Positions 24,587 through 32,801 of a DNA stretch of 52,745 nucleotides are shown in pieces (positions within the stretch are counted from its first letter, which is position 1; every line of letters begins with the position of its first letter). The notes beneath the pieces are model-generated. The model made no database searches. It worked only from the letters and a program-made list of their open reading frames with translations, and was not told the origin of the DNA. Both the position numbers and the translations under genes were made by a program. The DNA is from JAAYZQ01 sp034428935 (GTDB lineage: Bacteria > Chloroflexota > Anaerolineae > JAAYZQ01), in contig DAOUHB010000009.1 in assembly GCA_034428935.1 (NCBI GenBank), positions 1 to 52,745 of the forward strand, in the 5' to 3' direction.

Positions 24587-24614
24587 TTGACTCATCCCAT
24601 GAATGTGCTAAACT
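24587..24614 (+). promoter_or_regulatory. Possible upstream promoter towards the cysQ-like gene
   Basis: TTGACT (24587-24592), 16-bp spacer, TAAACT (24609-24614) with a TG one base upstream of the -10. It would run antisense to the first part of the mgtE leader. Confidence 0.35.
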
Positions 24615-24657
24615 GCTAAACACCGATGATCGGGCATATCGCACCAATCACCACGCC

Positions 24658-24686
24658 ATTATATCCGCCTCGCCCGAGCCTGTCAA
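24658..24686 (-). promoter_or_regulatory. Perfect-consensus promoter of mgtE
   Basis: Minus-strand TTGACA (24686-24681), 17-bp spacer, TATAAT (24663-24658): both hexamers match sigma-70 consensus exactly. Such a strong promoter far from the gene implies control downstream of initiation, in the leader. Confidence 0.85.
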
Positions 24687-24702
24687 GTCCATTGGGGGCA
24701 TT

Positions 24703-24731
24703 TTGACAAACCCCGGGGCAGATGATACAAT
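24703..24731 (+). promoter_or_regulatory. Promoter of the cysQ-like gene
   Basis: TTGACA (24703-24708), 17-bp spacer, TACAAT (24726-24731), 39 bp before the TTG start. Divergent from the mgtE promoter; the two -35 elements are 16 bp apart. Confidence 0.75.
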
Positions 24732-24770
24732 CCCGAGTGGCACCGCACAGGCTGCGGAAAGGAGATCGAA

Positions 24771-25595
24771 TTGACGCCTCGACTCGCTCACGAGCTGGAG
24801 GTCGCCAGGGACCTCGCACACCGGGCCGGCCAGGCAATCATGGCCCACTACCAGCAAGACGTGATCGTGGAGTACAAGGAAAAACGGGAGCCTGTCACCA
24901 TCGCCGACCGAGAGGCGGACCATCTCATAAGAACGGGTTTGCAGGTGGCTTTTCCCGGAGACGGACTGTTGAGCGAAGAGGCCGAAGACGACCCGGCGCG
25001 GCTGGACAAGGAGCGCGTCTGGATCGTCGACCCGCTGGACGGCACGACCGAATTCATCGACAAGACGGGCGAGTTTGTGGTCCAGATCGCCCTCACCGTG
25101 GCCGGGCGGCCGGTCCTGGGCGTGGTCTACCAGCCGGTGCACAACCTCGTCTACTATGGCGTCCAGGGCCAGGGCGCCTCTGCCGAACAGGACGGGCGGC
25201 GAACCGAGCTGCACGTCTCGCAGCAGAGGGACCCCAGCCAGATGTGCCTCATCGCCAGCCGCTCGCATTATACGGGTTTTGTCGATGCTGCCCGGCACAA
25301 GCTGGGCATCGACTCCGTGCAGCGCTTGGGCAGCGTCGGCCTCAAGATGGGGCAACTGTCGCAGGGCGCCTGCGATCTGTACCTGGCGACCAGGGTGTGC
25401 AAGGAATGGGACCTATGCGCGCCCCACGCCATCCTCCTGGAGGCGGGTGGGGTGCTCACCGACCTGTGGGGCAAGGTCCCCGTCTACAACCAACCCGGTC
25501 CCGCCGAATGCCGGGGATTGCTGGCCAGCAACGGGCAGGTCCACGACCAGATCCTGGAGGCCTGCGCCCCGCTGCTCCACATGCTCGAGAGGTGA
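24771..25595 (+). CDS. Inositol-phosphatase-superfamily enzyme, CysQ-like (3'(2'),5'-bisphosphate nucleotidase)
   Basis: A 274-residue Mg2+-dependent, Li+-sensitive-type phosphatase. The metal-binding motif VDPLDGTTEFI (Asp87, Asp90) and Glu70 in LLSEEAEDD are present, and WDLCAPHAIL is the C-terminal metal motif. The DPLDGT-EF form followed by TGEFVVQIAL is closer to CysQ (which removes the 3'-phosphate from PAP) than to inositol monophosphatase (usually DPIDGTTNF). The start is TTG at 24771 after AAAGGAG. The M1 peptidase follows 6 bp later, probably in the same transcript. Confidence 0.88.
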   Translation: MTPRLAHELEVARDLAHRAGQAIMAHYQQDVIVEYKEKREPVTIADREADHLIRTGLQVAFPGDGLLSEEAEDDPARLDKERVWIVDPLDGTTEFIDKTGEFVVQIALTVAGRPVLGVVYQPVHNLVYYGVQGQGASAEQDGRRTELHVSQQRDPSQMCLIASRSHYTGFVDAARHKLGIDSVQRLGSVGLKMGQLSQGACDLYLATRVCKEWDLCAPHAILLEAGGVLTDLWGKVPVYNQPGPAECRGLLASNGQVHDQILEACAPLLHMLER

Positions 25596-25601
25596 CGGCC
25601 C

Positions 25602-27068
25602 GTGTCCCGGCTTGACGCGAAAATCCTGCTGCTCAGCCTTGTCCTGCTCACGGCCCTGGCCGCCTGCCGGCCCGCAGATCCCGACCGTGGCGAGACCCGG
25701 GGCGGGACCGCGATCCGGCCAACCGCCGCGCCGACGGCCACCGAGGAGCCGGCGGGGCCCATGGCCGAATACTACCTCGAACTGAGCCTCGACGCGGACG
25801 CCGCCCGGCTGACGGGTAAGGAGCGAGTCGTCTTTCCCAACCATACGGGCGGCCCCCTGGACGAGATTGTCTTTCGCCTCTATCCCAACCTGCCGCAGCG
25901 CGGCGGCGCCATGGCCGTGCGAGACGTGACCGTCGAGGGCCGGCCGGTGGACTTTTCCCTGCGCGCGGAGAACACCTCGCTGGTGGTACCGCTGGAGGAG
26001 CCTCTGCCCGCCGAAAGGGACGTGTCGGTGGAGCTGGCCTTTGACCTGCAGTTGCCCGTCGTGGCGGAAGGTTACGTGCTCCTGGGCTACAGCCAGGGGA
26101 TATGGAGCGCGGCCGATGCCTACGCGCTCCTGGCCATCCACGACGGCAAGGCCTGGCTCGAAGACATTGCCCCCGCCCACGGCGACGCGGTGACGGCGGC
26201 CGCAGCGGTCTATGACGTTCAGCTCAGCCTGCCGTCGGACCTCGTGCTGGCGACCACGGGCACCAAAGTTAGCATGTCCAACGACGACCCGGGAACTGTC
26301 ACCTACCACGTATCCGGCCGGCCGCTCCGCGAGTTCGCCTGGCTGGCCAGCGCCGATTACCGGGTGAGCGAGACGACGGCCTATGGCACACTCCTGCGGT
26401 CCTACTACCTGCCCGGCGACGAGGCGGCCGGCCAGGCCACCCTCAACGTGGCGGCGGCGGCCCTGCGCGCCTACAACGACGCCTTTGGCCCTTATCCCTA
26501 CCAGGAGATGGCCGTGGTCGAGGCGCCCTTGCTGCATTTTGGCATGGAGTTCCCCGGGCTGAACCTCATCGGCATGGACCTGTACCGCCACCTGCGCGCC
26601 CAGCTAGAAGATCGCGTGGCGCACGAGATCGCGCACCAGTGGTGGTACGCCCAGGTGGGCAACGACCAGGTAAACACGCCGTGGCTGGACGAGGGCCTGG
26701 CCGAGTACTCCATGGCGTTCTACTACCGCCAGGTGTACGGCGAGGCGCACGTCAACACCGTCGTCAACCAGCGCTGGCTGGTGCCCTACCAGGTGGCCGT
26801 GGACAACGGCTACGACGCCGTGGTCAACCAGCCCGCCGCGGCCTTTGCCTGGGAATACGAAGTCATCGTCTATGCCAAAGCGGCCCTGTTTTTCCACGCG
26901 CTCCACGGCGAGCTGGGCGACGAGGTCTTCTCCGATGTTCTGCACACCTACCTGTCGCGCTACCAATGGCAGATTGCCAGGCCCGACGATTTTCTGTCGG
27001 TCGCCGAGGAGGTCTCGGGCCAGGATCTGGACGACCTCTACAACCGCTGGATCTTGAGTGCCCAATAA
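25602..27068 (+). CDS. M1-family metallopeptidase lipoprotein
   Basis: A 488-residue exported zinc peptidase. A lipoprotein signal ends LTALAAC with Cys22 as the lipidated residue, followed by a low-complexity linker with Thr/Ala. The beta-sandwich N-domain (about 55-240) leads into the thermolysin-like domain. The zinc motif HEIAHQWW starts at His341 and the third ligand Glu is in LDEGLAEY. GMEFPG replaces the aminopeptidase GAMEN loop, as in several M1 subgroups. GTG start at 25602. It would be anchored on the outer face of the membrane and trim peptides; no ERAP-like C-terminal domain is present. Confidence 0.92.
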   Translation: MSRLDAKILLLSLVLLTALAACRPADPDRGETRGGTAIRPTAAPTATEEPAGPMAEYYLELSLDADAARLTGKERVVFPNHTGGPLDEIVFRLYPNLPQRGGAMAVRDVTVEGRPVDFSLRAENTSLVVPLEEPLPAERDVSVELAFDLQLPVVAEGYVLLGYSQGIWSAADAYALLAIHDGKAWLEDIAPAHGDAVTAAAAVYDVQLSLPSDLVLATTGTKVSMSNDDPGTVTYHVSGRPLREFAWLASADYRVSETTAYGTLLRSYYLPGDEAAGQATLNVAAAALRAYNDAFGPYPYQEMAVVEAPLLHFGMEFPGLNLIGMDLYRHLRAQLEDRVAHEIAHQWWYAQVGNDQVNTPWLDEGLAEYSMAFYYRQVYGEAHVNTVVNQRWLVPYQVAVDNGYDAVVNQPAAAFAWEYEVIVYAKAALFFHALHGELGDEVFSDVLHTYLSRYQWQIARPDDFLSVAEEVSGQDLDDLYNRWILSAQ

Positions 27069-27100
27069 CCCCGTTTCCTGGCCGTAGATGCGGCTCTCGA

Positions 27101-27129
27101 TTGACAGCCAGAACACCTTGTGGTATTCT
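27101..27129 (+). promoter_or_regulatory. Promoter of the ECF sigma operon
   Basis: TTGACA (27101-27106), 17-bp spacer, TATTCT (27124-27129), about 100 bp before the sigma gene. This is a housekeeping-type element; a separate ECF autoregulatory promoter was not recognised. Confidence 0.6.
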
Positions 27130-27230
27130 TGTATTAGATGACATAGTTGGTGGGACGAGGGCCGTCCAGTATCTCCCATGCCCCGCAGGGAGCTCGGCTA
27201 GACGACGGAAGGTGAACGTTCTCGAAGGAC

Positions 27231-27863
27231 ATGGCGTTAGTTGAGATGGAGACAGAGTTCGAAAAAGGGCTCGCCGGCCTGGAAACGGAAGGGCTCGTAG
27301 GTCGTTGTCAGCGAGGAGATCGGCTGGCCATTGAGGTGCTGATCCGCCGCTACCAGAACTACGTCTACAGGCTCTGTTACCTGGTCATGCGCAACGAACA
27401 GGACGCCGAGGACATGACGCAGGAGACCTTTATCCGGGCCTTTCGCGCTCTGCCCAAGTTCGAGATGCGCCAGGGAACAAGCTTTGATGCATGGCTGTAC
27501 CGAATCGCCGTTAATGCCTGTCGTTCGCGCATGCGCCGGAAGTGGTACCAGGTGCTGCCATGGCCAGAGCCAGCGCCGCAGATCTCCGGGGAGCCAGAGG
27601 AGCAGCCCGAACGCGTGTGCCTGATGGGCGAGCAGCGTGCCGAGATCTTGGCCGCCGTCGATTCCCTGGGGGACAAGCACAGGCTCGTCGTGATCTTGCG
27701 CTACTATGCCGGGATGTCGAACGAGGAAATAGCCCAGGCACTGAGCATTCCATCGGGGACCGTCCGTTCCCGCCTACACATCGCCCGGCAGAGGTTGAAA
27801 GAGCTGCTGAGCGAGCACGAGGAGGCCAAGCCCCTGGTCAAGTCGAAAGAGGTGGCCGCGTGA
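27231..27863 (+). CDS. ECF-family RNA polymerase sigma factor
   Basis: A 210-residue group-IV sigma factor. Region 2 (about residues 25-100) has LIRRYQNYVYRLCYLVMRNEQDAEDMTQETFIRAF, here described by its ends LIRRY and FIRAF, with the DAEDMTQE core-binding motif. Region 4 (about 140-195) carries YYAGMSNEEIAQ and GTVRSRLHIARQRL for -35 recognition. The ATG at 27231 is accepted; ATG at 27246 is possible. Its stop overlaps the anti-sigma GTG by 4 bp, the standard arrangement of a sigma/anti-sigma pair. Confidence 0.95.
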   Translation: MALVEMETEFEKGLAGLETEGLVGRCQRGDRLAIEVLIRRYQNYVYRLCYLVMRNEQDAEDMTQETFIRAFRALPKFEMRQGTSFDAWLYRIAVNACRSRMRRKWYQVLPWPEPAPQISGEPEEQPERVCLMGEQRAEILAAVDSLGDKHRLVVILRYYAGMSNEEIAQALSIPSGTVRSRLHIARQRLKELLSEHEEAKPLVKSKEVAA

Positions 27864-28678
27864 ACTGCGAAGCAGTGGGCCATCTGATGGACGATTTGCT
27901 CGATAATGCGCTGAGTCAGCGAGAGCGGGAGCTCCTGGAGGAGCACCTGGTCCGCTGCCCGCGCTGCATGAGCGAGCTGCGCCAGAGACCCGCTTTTGAG
28001 CGGGGCATCCGCCGCGCCCTGGCGACCTCGGTGCAGCCGATGGCCTTGCCGTCAGCCTTTGGCCAGGGGCTGGTGGACGCTGCCCAGAAAAGCCTGCGAC
28101 GCGCCCGCTGGTCGCAGCGTGCCCAGAGCATGGCCCGTGCCTCCGTGAGCGCCGTGGCGGTTTGCCTCCTGGTTGTCGGCCTGCTCTTTCTGACGGGGAG
28201 CATCCCGGTTCCGTCCCAGTTGCAGCCCGTCACCCTCTTTCCCGTGAAGCAGGCATCCCTCACCGAGTGGGCGGCCGGGATGGACCCCGCCCTCGATGAG
28301 CCCATCAAGTGGGTCAGGGAGGAGCCGGCGCCCGTAACCTCGTCCCGGGTCAGCATGATCATCGAGCCGAATGTCATGCATCCCAGCAATGCCTTTACCA
28401 TGACCGTCTTCTTGTGGAGCGCCGAGGCCCAGCCGGTCGAGGCCGTCACCCTCGACCTGGCCGTGAACGGGCCGACGGGTTACTACGAGTTCGACCTGGC
28501 CCTCGAGGAGCCCCTGCCCTCCTGGGGCGTGTCGGTCCTGAAGGTCACGCCCGAGCTTCTGTCCACGTCATGCCGCGAGCAATACCTGATGGCGCCCACG
28601 GAGCTTTTTGCCGTGCCGGGTGTCTATGACGTGAGCGTCACCATGACCAAGCCGGTGACCGTACAACGGCTGCCCTGA
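27860..28678 (+). CDS. Zinc-finger anti-sigma factor, membrane-anchored
   Basis: A 272-residue protein. Its cytoplasmic N-terminus has the ZAS motif: Cys3, His29, Cys33 and Cys36 (HLVRCPRC). One membrane helix at about 94-113 (VSAVAVCLLVVGLLF) leads to an extracytoplasmic domain of ~155 residues with a beta-rich pattern. The GTG at 27860 overlaps the sigma stop (GTGA). It should bind and silence the adjacent ECF sigma until a surface or redox signal releases it. The external domain is not a recognised sensor family to me. Confidence 0.88.
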   Translation: MNCEAVGHLMDDLLDNALSQRERELLEEHLVRCPRCMSELRQRPAFERGIRRALATSVQPMALPSAFGQGLVDAAQKSLRRARWSQRAQSMARASVSAVAVCLLVVGLLFLTGSIPVPSQLQPVTLFPVKQASLTEWAAGMDPALDEPIKWVREEPAPVTSSRVSMIIEPNVMHPSNAFTMTVFLWSAEAQPVEAVTLDLAVNGPTGYYEFDLALEEPLPSWGVSVLKVTPELLSTSCREQYLMAPTELFAVPGVYDVSVTMTKPVTVQRLP

Positions 28679-28698
28679 AAGCCCCTCATCAGCAGGAG

Positions 28699-29970
28699 AT
28701 GCGAACCCTGCCTGCAACGCTGCGCGCCTGGTCGCCGAGGATGGCCGGCATCACGTCGATCGTCCTTCTCCTGGGGCTGATGTGCCTCATCTCGGCCTGC
28801 CAGGGCAGCAACGCCGGGCCCACCATAGAAGCAACGGACGGCACGATCACCCCCGCACCCATCTCCTGGCGCGCCACCAGCACCCCAGAGCCGCCGATCC
28901 TGGCCCTCTCTATCGTGACGGAGGAGCTGAAGGTGGAACCCACTCCCCTGCGGGCCGGCCATCCCTTTACCATCACCGGTGTGATCCATAATGACAGCCC
29001 CGTGCCCGCCAGCGATGTGCCGGTGCTGATCCACCTTTCGGCCAACCAGGAAAAGCTGGGCTACACCTCCTTCGTGGAGCTCCTGACCGTCACCGTCGCG
29101 GCGTCGCAGTCGGTGCCCATCACCGTGCCGGTGCACTGGAACCTGGCCGGCGGTGAGCACCGCCTCTGGCTCCAGGTCAACTACCTGCCCCGCGCCTGGC
29201 AGCCCCGGGCGCCGACCCTGCCCGAGGAGAACCTGGCCGATAACCTGGCACTCGTCGACCTCATGATCGATCCCTTTGACGCCTACACCAGTGACCTGTG
29301 TCCGGGCCGCGTCGACCTGGAGATAGGCCCATCGGACGTGCTGCCCGATCCGGAGCGACAGGTGGTGCACGTGCTGGTTCACAACCTGGGCAACAAGGCG
29401 GCCTACAACGCGCCCGTCATTGCCCTCAGCCGCAACACTTCCGGCATGGCCTACACGCCCATCGTCCCTCCCTGCGGCGGGACGGCCCGGGTAGAGATCG
29501 CCGTCGACCAACCCTTCGAAGAGGGCGAGGCTTTCAGCGTGCGGGTGAACCCCGAAGGCTGGGAAGACGGCCTCGTGGAGGACAATTACGCCAACAACAC
29601 CGTCAGCGTCGCGGCCGGCCTGCCCGGGGCTGCGCAGCAGCAATTGAGCAGCTTGCAGGACTACGATTTCAGCATCCACGCCGGCGAGATCGAGGTACCC
29701 GAATTGGGCGTTCTCCTCATCCGGGTCTATAACCACGGCACCCGCGACGCCGCCAACGTTCCCATCCAGGTGACCGACGATGCCGGCCACAAGCTGAACG
29801 ACGTCGTTCCCCTGGTGCAGGGCAGCGGCTCGGGGGTGGTGGCCATCCGCGTCGCCTCTCTGTGGAAGGCGGGCGTCACGCTCACCCTGACCGTCAATCC
29901 CGAGGACGCCGGCGAAGGCTACCCCGAGGTCAACCGCGAGAACAACGTCGCCACGTTCGCCATCCCCTGA
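28699..29970 (+). CDS. CARDB-repeat lipoprotein
   Basis: A 423-residue surface protein. The signal peptide ends LISAC with Cys34 as lipidated residue. Three Ig-like CARDB-type domains follow, at about 63-165, 205-310 and 320-423. Each has the alternating strand pattern of the family and ends in a short N-rich turn such as EDNYANN or NRENN. The ATG at 28699 is directly after AGGAG with no spacing, so ATG at 28741 may be the true start; both keep the lipobox. It lies 20 bp after the anti-sigma gene, so it may belong to the sigma operon. Adhesion or envelope scaffold is likely; no enzyme motif is seen. Confidence 0.8.
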   Translation: MRTLPATLRAWSPRMAGITSIVLLLGLMCLISACQGSNAGPTIEATDGTITPAPISWRATSTPEPPILALSIVTEELKVEPTPLRAGHPFTITGVIHNDSPVPASDVPVLIHLSANQEKLGYTSFVELLTVTVAASQSVPITVPVHWNLAGGEHRLWLQVNYLPRAWQPRAPTLPEENLADNLALVDLMIDPFDAYTSDLCPGRVDLEIGPSDVLPDPERQVVHVLVHNLGNKAAYNAPVIALSRNTSGMAYTPIVPPCGGTARVEIAVDQPFEEGEAFSVRVNPEGWEDGLVEDNYANNTVSVAAGLPGAAQQQLSSLQDYDFSIHAGEIEVPELGVLLIRVYNHGTRDAANVPIQVTDDAGHKLNDVVPLVQGSGSGVVAIRVASLWKAGVTLTLTVNPEDAGEGYPEVNRENNVATFAIP

Positions 29971-29992
29971 CCGTCCGGGCCGGCTCCCGCAA

Positions 29993-30019
29993 CGGGGGCG
30001 CGCGCGCCGCCCACTTTTT
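29993..30019 (+). terminator. Probable terminator after the CARDB lipoprotein gene
   Basis: A GC-rich hairpin (GGCGC/GCGCC core with flanking G and C runs) is followed by TTTTT at 30015-30019. The stem is imperfect. Confidence 0.4.
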
Positions 30020-30045
30020 GCATTTAACGGGCTTTTTGGTATACT
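30017..30045 (+). promoter_or_regulatory. Promoter of the glycosyltransferase/Wzz operon
   Basis: TTTGCA (30017-30022), 17-bp spacer, TATACT (30040-30045), 28 bp before the TTG start. Confidence 0.6.
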
Positions 30046-30073
30046 GAGGAACACTCGCTCGAGGAATGAGGGA

Positions 30074-31171
30074 TTGTTGAAGGTCGCCATCGTCCATGAT
30101 TGGCTGAACCAAATGGGGGGCGCCGAAGAAGTATTGGAGACCCTGGTGAACATGTTTCCGGGCGCACCGGTGTACACGGCCATCTATTGGGCCGAGGGAA
30201 TGCCGGCAGCCTATCGCCAATGGGACATCCGAACCACGTGGATGGATCACCTGCCGGGGATCTATCAGCACCACCAACCCTACCTGCTTCTCTATCCCCT
30301 GGCCTTTGACGGCCTGGTCCTCGAAGGCTACGACCTGGTCATCAGCAACAAGAGCGCCTTTTGCCACGGAGTGCGAACCCCTCCCGGCACCTGCCACATT
30401 TGCTACTGCCTGACGCCGACGCGCTTTGTCTGGAACCTGGACGGCTACGTGCAGAGCGAGCAGGTGGGCCGGGCGGCCCAGACCCTGGTGAAGCCCTTTG
30501 TTCCGTGGATGCAGCGCTGGGAGCGGGCGGCAGCCGCCCGCACCGACTTCATGGTGGCCATCTCGACCGAGGTCCAGGACCGCGTGGGGCGCTACTATGG
30601 CCGCGAATCGACGGTCGTCCATCCGCCGGTGGACACCGGGCGCTTTGCCTCCGCTGAGAACCGGGCAGACGGCGACTATTTTCTCATCGTCTCGCGGCTG
30701 ATCCCCTACAAGCGCATTGACCTGGCCGTGCAGGCCTTCACGCAGTTGGGGCTGCCCTTGTGGATTGGCGGCGAGGGGCGCGATCGGGCGCGCCTGGAAG
30801 CCATGGCCGGGCCCAACGTCCGATTCCTGGGCTATGTCCCCGACGAGGACCTGCCGTCCTTGATGGCCGGCTGCCGGGCCTTTGTCTTTCCGGGCCTGGA
30901 GGATTTTGGCCTCACCCCGGTGCAGGCCATGGCCGCCGGGCGGCCGGTGATCGCCTATGCCGGCGGCGGCGCGCTGGACACGGTCGTGGAAGGCGTCACC
31001 GGTACCTTTTTCCACAAGCGGACGCCCGAATCACTGGCCGCTGCTGTCGAGAAGTGGGACGAGGGGGCCTTTGACCCCGAGACGATACGGGCGCATGCCC
31101 GCCAGTTCGACACCGAATTATTCAAGGCCAGGTTTCAGGCCCTGGTGCGGGAAAAGGTGAGGGGAAGCTGA
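30074..31171 (+). CDS. Glycosyltransferase family 4
   Basis: A 365-residue GT-B fold enzyme. The N-domain opens KVAIVHDWLNQMGGAEEV, a common start in exopolysaccharide GT4 enzymes. The C-domain has FLIVSRLIPYKRID, the sugar-nucleotide-binding IGGEG loop and the EX7E-type motif around PGLEDFGLTPVQAMA. Start is TTG at 30074 with GAGGAA seven bases before. It overlaps the next gene by 1 bp (TGATG), linking it to the Wzz-like pair. It likely adds a mannose or related sugar to a cell-surface glycan; donor and acceptor are unknown. Confidence 0.92.
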   Translation: MLKVAIVHDWLNQMGGAEEVLETLVNMFPGAPVYTAIYWAEGMPAAYRQWDIRTTWMDHLPGIYQHHQPYLLLYPLAFDGLVLEGYDLVISNKSAFCHGVRTPPGTCHICYCLTPTRFVWNLDGYVQSEQVGRAAQTLVKPFVPWMQRWERAAAARTDFMVAISTEVQDRVGRYYGRESTVVHPPVDTGRFASAENRADGDYFLIVSRLIPYKRIDLAVQAFTQLGLPLWIGGEGRDRARLEAMAGPNVRFLGYVPDEDLPSLMAGCRAFVFPGLEDFGLTPVQAMAAGRPVIAYAGGGALDTVVEGVTGTFFHKRTPESLAAAVEKWDEGAFDPETIRAHARQFDTELFKARFQALVREKVRGS

Positions 31172-31860
31172 TGGAACTGATTCACTACTGGCGCATTGTC
31201 CGGCGGCGTTGGTGGCTCGTGGCGGCCCTGGTGGCCATCGCCCTCCTCGCCAGCCTGATCACCTACGACCGGCCTGACACTGTCTACCAGGCGAGCATGC
31301 GCTTTGCCATTGGCGTTGAGGGCCAGGAGCCGGTTGCGGCCGTCTCGGGTGAGGGCCGCTCCGATGCCTGGCTCGCCTCCGAGTACCTGGCCGACGACCT
31401 ATCCGAGGTGCTCAAGGGCGGCGACTTTGCCGCGCGTATCGGCCAGCGGGTGGGCCTGGCCGTGCCGGCTGGGGCCATCTTTGCCAGTCGCGAGCACCGT
31501 ATCATGACGGTGACCATTACCTGGGGCAACCGGGACGAGGTGCAGGCCATCGCCGAGGCAGTGGCCGCCGAGGTCGAGAACGTGGGGACCGACTATTTCC
31601 CGCAACTGGCGGGTGTGGATGCCAGGGCAGTCCTCATCGACGGCCCGGGCATCGGCGAGGTGGGCCCCGGGCTCCGCGACCGGCTGGACCTGCCCATCCG
31701 GCTGCTCATCGCCCTGGTGGCCGGGATTGCCCTGGCCTTCCTGTGGGACTACCTGGACGACAGCCTGCGCAGCCGCGCCGAGGTAGAGGCCCTGGGGGTG
31801 CCCCTCCTGGCCGAGATCCCGCGCCGGTCCGGGCGGCGACGGTCGGGAAGGAGAGGCTGA
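31171..31860 (+). CDS. Wzz/YveK-like chain-length regulator (short)
   Basis: A 229-residue inner-membrane protein with helices at about 16-33 (VAALVAIALLASLITY) and 170-190 (LLIALVAGIALAFLWDYL) flanking an external domain of ~135 residues. This matches the Wzz/polysaccharide co-polymerase plan. A short cytoplasmic tail is Arg-rich. The P-rich motif usually before the second helix is weak. It starts 1 bp overlapped with the glycosyltransferase. It probably sets surface-glycan chain length with the second Wzz and the kinase-like ATPase downstream. Confidence 0.85.
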   Translation: MELIHYWRIVRRRWWLVAALVAIALLASLITYDRPDTVYQASMRFAIGVEGQEPVAAVSGEGRSDAWLASEYLADDLSEVLKGGDFAARIGQRVGLAVPAGAIFASREHRIMTVTITWGNRDEVQAIAEAVAAEVENVGTDYFPQLAGVDARAVLIDGPGIGEVGPGLRDRLDLPIRLLIALVAGIALAFLWDYLDDSLRSRAEVEALGVPLLAEIPRRSGRRRSGRRG

Positions 31861-31877
31861 GACCACAGGGCGAGGAT

Positions 31878-31906
31878 TTGGGCCAGGGCCCGATCCGTGG
31901 TAGAAT
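31878..31906 (+). promoter_or_regulatory. Internal promoter before the second Wzz-like gene
   Basis: TTGGGC (31878-31883), 17-bp spacer, TAGAAT (31901-31906), 42 bp before the ATG, in an 88-bp gap within the cluster. Confidence 0.5.
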
Positions 31907-31948
31907 GAGCGGTGGACCTGTTTTCAAGGATGATTCGGGGGGACGGAT

Positions 31949-32731
31949 ATGGAGTTACGAGAATATTGGAACGTAGCACGCAAACGCGGCTGGATCATTG
32001 TCCTGGTCGCCATCGTGGCGGCCGTGGCGGCGCTGGGCGTTAGCCTGATCATACCCAAGACCTACAGCGCCAGCATCCAGCTTACCGTCGAGCCCGCCCG
32101 GGCAGATTGGGGCCTGAGCCAGGCCGCCAAGGAAATGCTACGCAACTATATCGTCACCATTCGCAGTCACACCATGGTCCAGGAGGCCATCAACCGCGGC
32201 CAGCTGGACATGACCACCGACCAGTTCCTGGCCGACCTGGACGTCAGCGACGATGCCTCCAACCTCACCATCACCATCAAGGCGGAAAGCCACGACGAAG
32301 GCGTGGCCATGACCATGGCGCAGCAGCTGGCCGACGTGTTCGTCGAGAAGCGCCGGGCGTGGAACGAAGAGCAGGACAAGAGCGCCCGCATCTATATCGA
32401 GAAGGTAGACGACGTGCGCTATGCTGTCCTCGCCTCGCCCAAGTGGAAGTTCAACACGCTGGCGGGGGGCATCTTTGGGGCCATCGCCGGCGGCATCGTC
32501 GTCTTTTTCCTGGAGTGGCTCCAGGCCGACATTATCCGGACGCCCGGCGACGTGGAAAAGACCCTCGGATTGACCGTCCTGGGCACCATCCCGACGCGGG
32601 GCGAAGCCCCCGGCGCGCCGAAGCGCAGGTGGGGCCTGCCGGGCTGGGTCGAGCCGGGAATCCTGTTGGTCTTTGTCATCGGCCTGGCCATCGGCGCCGG
32701 CCTCGGCGCCCTGGCCGTCGGCCTGTTATAG
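31949..32731 (+). CDS. Wzz-domain polysaccharide co-polymerase
   Basis: A 260-residue Wzz-like protein: MELREYWNVARKRGW leads into helix 1 (about 15-35), then a ~130-residue external domain, helix 2 (about 170-188, AGGIFGAIAGGIVVFFLEW), a cytoplasmic segment with PGDVEKTLGLTVLGTIP (typical just before a BY-kinase), and an extra C-terminal helix (235-258). The third helix is uncommon. A purine-rich GGGGGGACGGAT site precedes the ATG. It probably activates the adjacent CpsD-like ATPase. Confidence 0.88.
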   Translation: MELREYWNVARKRGWIIVLVAIVAAVAALGVSLIIPKTYSASIQLTVEPARADWGLSQAAKEMLRNYIVTIRSHTMVQEAINRGQLDMTTDQFLADLDVSDDASNLTITIKAESHDEGVAMTMAQQLADVFVEKRRAWNEEQDKSARIYIEKVDDVRYAVLASPKWKFNTLAGGIFGAIAGGIVVFFLEWLQADIIRTPGDVEKTLGLTVLGTIPTRGEAPGAPKRRWGLPGWVEPGILLVFVIGLAIGAGLGALAVGLL

Positions 32732-32801
32732 AGACGGGACCGGAGAGCGGGTAACAGGCCGCCGCTCAGGCGCACAGCAGATCCAGATGGGGATAAGGGG
32801 C

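Larger units (their letters stand above)
24129..24657 (-). ncRNA. Long structured mgtE 5-prime leader, candidate riboswitch
   Basis: A consensus promoter (24686-24658) gives mgtE an untranslated leader of about 520 nt with no convincing ORF. Read on the minus strand it holds several good stems: CCTGCC/GGCAGG inside GGT/ACC (24488-24540); GCCTCCGG/CCGGAGGC (24453-24477); a GCCGGG/CCCGGC hairpin near 24415-24435; a three-part stem CGAGG, CCTT, CCAG with its complements (24232-24271); CGCGGC/GCCGCG (24209-24226); and the ribosome-binding-site switch at 24136-24185. Mg2+ transporter leaders often carry M-box (ykoK) riboswitches. I could not match the M-box core by eye, so this is either a divergent M-box or another structured class. 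Confidence 0.55.

Noticed and set aside
23058..24590. 510-codon plus-strand frame
   Set aside because: Antisense of mgtE and its leader; composition is typical of a shadow frame.
24129..24657. Direct identification of the mgtE leader as an M-box
   Set aside because: The conserved M-box core sequences could not be matched by eye, so only a generic structured leader is called.
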